Positions 63,248 to 64,000 of a stretch of DNA of 64,000 nt are shown one piece after another. The stretch is from Ascidiaceihabitans sp029251465 (lineage in GTDB: Bacteria > Pseudomonadota > Alphaproteobacteria > Rhodobacterales > Rhodobacteraceae), in contig NZ_CP170633.1 in NCBI RefSeq assembly GCF_042932805.1, positions 3,348,001-3,412,000 of the forward strand, in the 5' to 3' direction. The first letter of the stretch is position 1. Every line of letters begins with the position of its first letter. The notes under the pieces were generated by a model that had not been told where the DNA came from, made no database searches, and worked only from the letters and a program-made list of their open reading frames with translations. The translations under genes were made by a program, and so were the position numbers.

Positions 63248-64000
63248 ATGATTCTTGCCACCAAACTGGCTGAGGAACGGCGCGGGCGCTTGGCTGCCGA
63301 GCGTATGCTTGAGCTAAAGCAGGCCGAACTGTTTGCCGCGAATCGCAAACTGGGGCGGCATGCGCAGGCCCTTAGCGAAGAAATCGTCGAAACCCGCGCC
63401 GAAGTCGAAGAGGTGCGTGGTGAAAACGAGCGGGTGAAATCCGATCTGGGTGTTGCCAATCAAAAGATCCTGATTGCTGAACGTCGTCTTTGGCATTCCG
63501 TCGAAACGATCACTGACGGGTTTGCCTTTTTCAACGCTGAAAACCGGATGATCGCCGCCAATCAGGCCTACCTGTCCATCTTTGACGGGTTAGAAGAAAT
63601 CAAACCGGGCGTGAACTACGTCACTATTTTGCAAATGCTGACCGACGAAGGCATTGTTAACACCGAAAACATGAGCGCGATTGAGTGGCGTGAAATGATG
63701 GTGCAGCGGTGGTACGAACCGCAGCCGCCCCCCGTGACTTTGCACCTGTGGAACGATCAATACGTCAAGCTGGTCGATCGTCGTGGTCAGGATGGCGATA
63801 TCGTGTCGCTGGGGCTGAACATCACAACGATTGTTGAAAACACCAAACAGCTGGACGAGGCCCGCCAGATTGCTGAATCCGCGAACCGCGCCAAGTCCGC
63901 CTTTTTGGCCAACATGAGCCATGAAATTCGCACGCCCATGAACGGTGTCGTGGGCATGTCGGATTTGCTGGGCGAAACTGGTCTGTCCGAAGAACAGCAG
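63248..64000 (+). CDS. Sensor histidine kinase, probably hybrid (partial, C-terminus beyond the window)
   Basis: The first 251 residues are visible. Residues 1-90 form a long coiled coil (LAAERMLELKQAELFAANRK, then EEIVETRAEVEEVRGENERV). A PAS-like domain follows (RRLWHSVETITDGFAFFNAE, about residues 80-195). The dimerisation/phospho-acceptor helix contains FLANMSHEIRTPMNGVVGM with His225. No membrane segment is seen, so it is cytoplasmic. The H-box type is common in hybrid kinases with receiver domains. AAGGGG precedes the ATG by 11 bases. It is divergent from the alpha-2-macroglobulin gene across 135 bases. Confidence 0.93.
   Translation, partial: MILATKLAEERRGRLAAERMLELKQAELFAANRKLGRHAQALSEEIVETRAEVEEVRGENERVKSDLGVANQKILIAERRLWHSVETITDGFAFFNAENRMIAANQAYLSIFDGLEEIKPGVNYVTILQMLTDEGIVNTENMSAIEWREMMVQRWYEPQPPPVTLHLWNDQYVKLVDRRGQDGDIVSLGLNITTIVENTKQLDEARQIAESANRAKSAFLANMSHEIRTPMNGVVGMSDLLGETGLSEEQQ

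Overview
The window looks like a stretch of chromosome from a marine alphaproteobacterium of the family Rhodobacteraceae (Roseobacter group). The reasons are family-level: intact alphaproteobacterial LexA boxes (GTTC-N7-GTTC), DUF2794, DUF1203, DUF1285 and DUF6478-type proteins, an MbfA-type ferritin-VIT1 protein with an Irr-like box, a zf-CHCC protein, and a MoxR/DUF58/DUF4159 operon. Base composition is moderately GC-rich and even throughout. I saw no tRNA, rRNA, CRISPR array, insertion sequence or prophage. This is core-like DNA with short, tightly packed operons.

Layout. 1-2.0 kb: beta-carbonic anhydrase, SbtA-type bicarbonate permease and a partial SbtB-type PII protein, all on the minus strand. 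2.1-4.8 kb: an Hpt-like protein without its histidine, an M17 aminopeptidase and an NlpC/P60 peptidase. 4.9-8.5 kb: DUF2794, PaaI and PaaK, an HTH/DUF2975 pair, and a secreted-protein gene broken by two frameshifts. 8.5-12 kb: the SOS polymerase-like ImuB behind a perfect LexA box, a TetR regulator with a probable operator, and the iron protein MbfA. 12-15.7 kb: AEC transporter, S-formylglutathione hydrolase, soluble transhydrogenase and a YaiI-family protein. 15.9-22.5 kb: YHYH protein, a HAD/ornithine-cyclodeaminase/hydrolase operon, MFS transporter, ZapE and a small membrane protein. 22.6-28.9 kb: FolC, AccD, a CPBP protease and a very unusual ABC protein. 29-32.7 kb: IlvD, a lipoprotein and two family-restricted proteins. 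32.7-33.0 kb: a convergent intergenic region rich in palindromes. 33-40 kb: GpmI, an EnvC-like protein, CtpA and DnaE2 behind a second LexA box. 40-44.3 kb: DUF1203, zf-CHCC, a small membrane protein and PolA. 44.3-48.9 kb: SDR, a molybdopterin enzyme, an MBL-fold hydrolase and DUF1285. 49-57.7 kb: the MoxR operon meets penicillin-binding protein 1C tail to tail. 57.7-63.1 kb: a giant alpha-2-macroglobulin. 63.2 kb to the end: the start of a hybrid-type sensor kinase.

How the genes fit together. Envelope work is the strongest theme: CtpA/EnvC, PbpC/alpha-2-macroglobulin, the MoxR operon and NlpC/P60. DNA repair is the second: ImuB and DnaE2 sit about 27 kb apart but share near-identical SOS boxes, and PolA is nearby. 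Inorganic-carbon handling (carbonic anhydrase-SbtA-SbtB) is unexpected in what otherwise looks like a heterotroph. The oddest single locus is the 1031-residue ABC-transporter-like protein. Its nucleotide-binding motifs are all degenerate, it carries a large insertion and a C-terminal cyclic-nucleotide-binding domain, and it is translationally coupled to a CPBP membrane protease. All family names come from reading the translations by eye; no database search was run.
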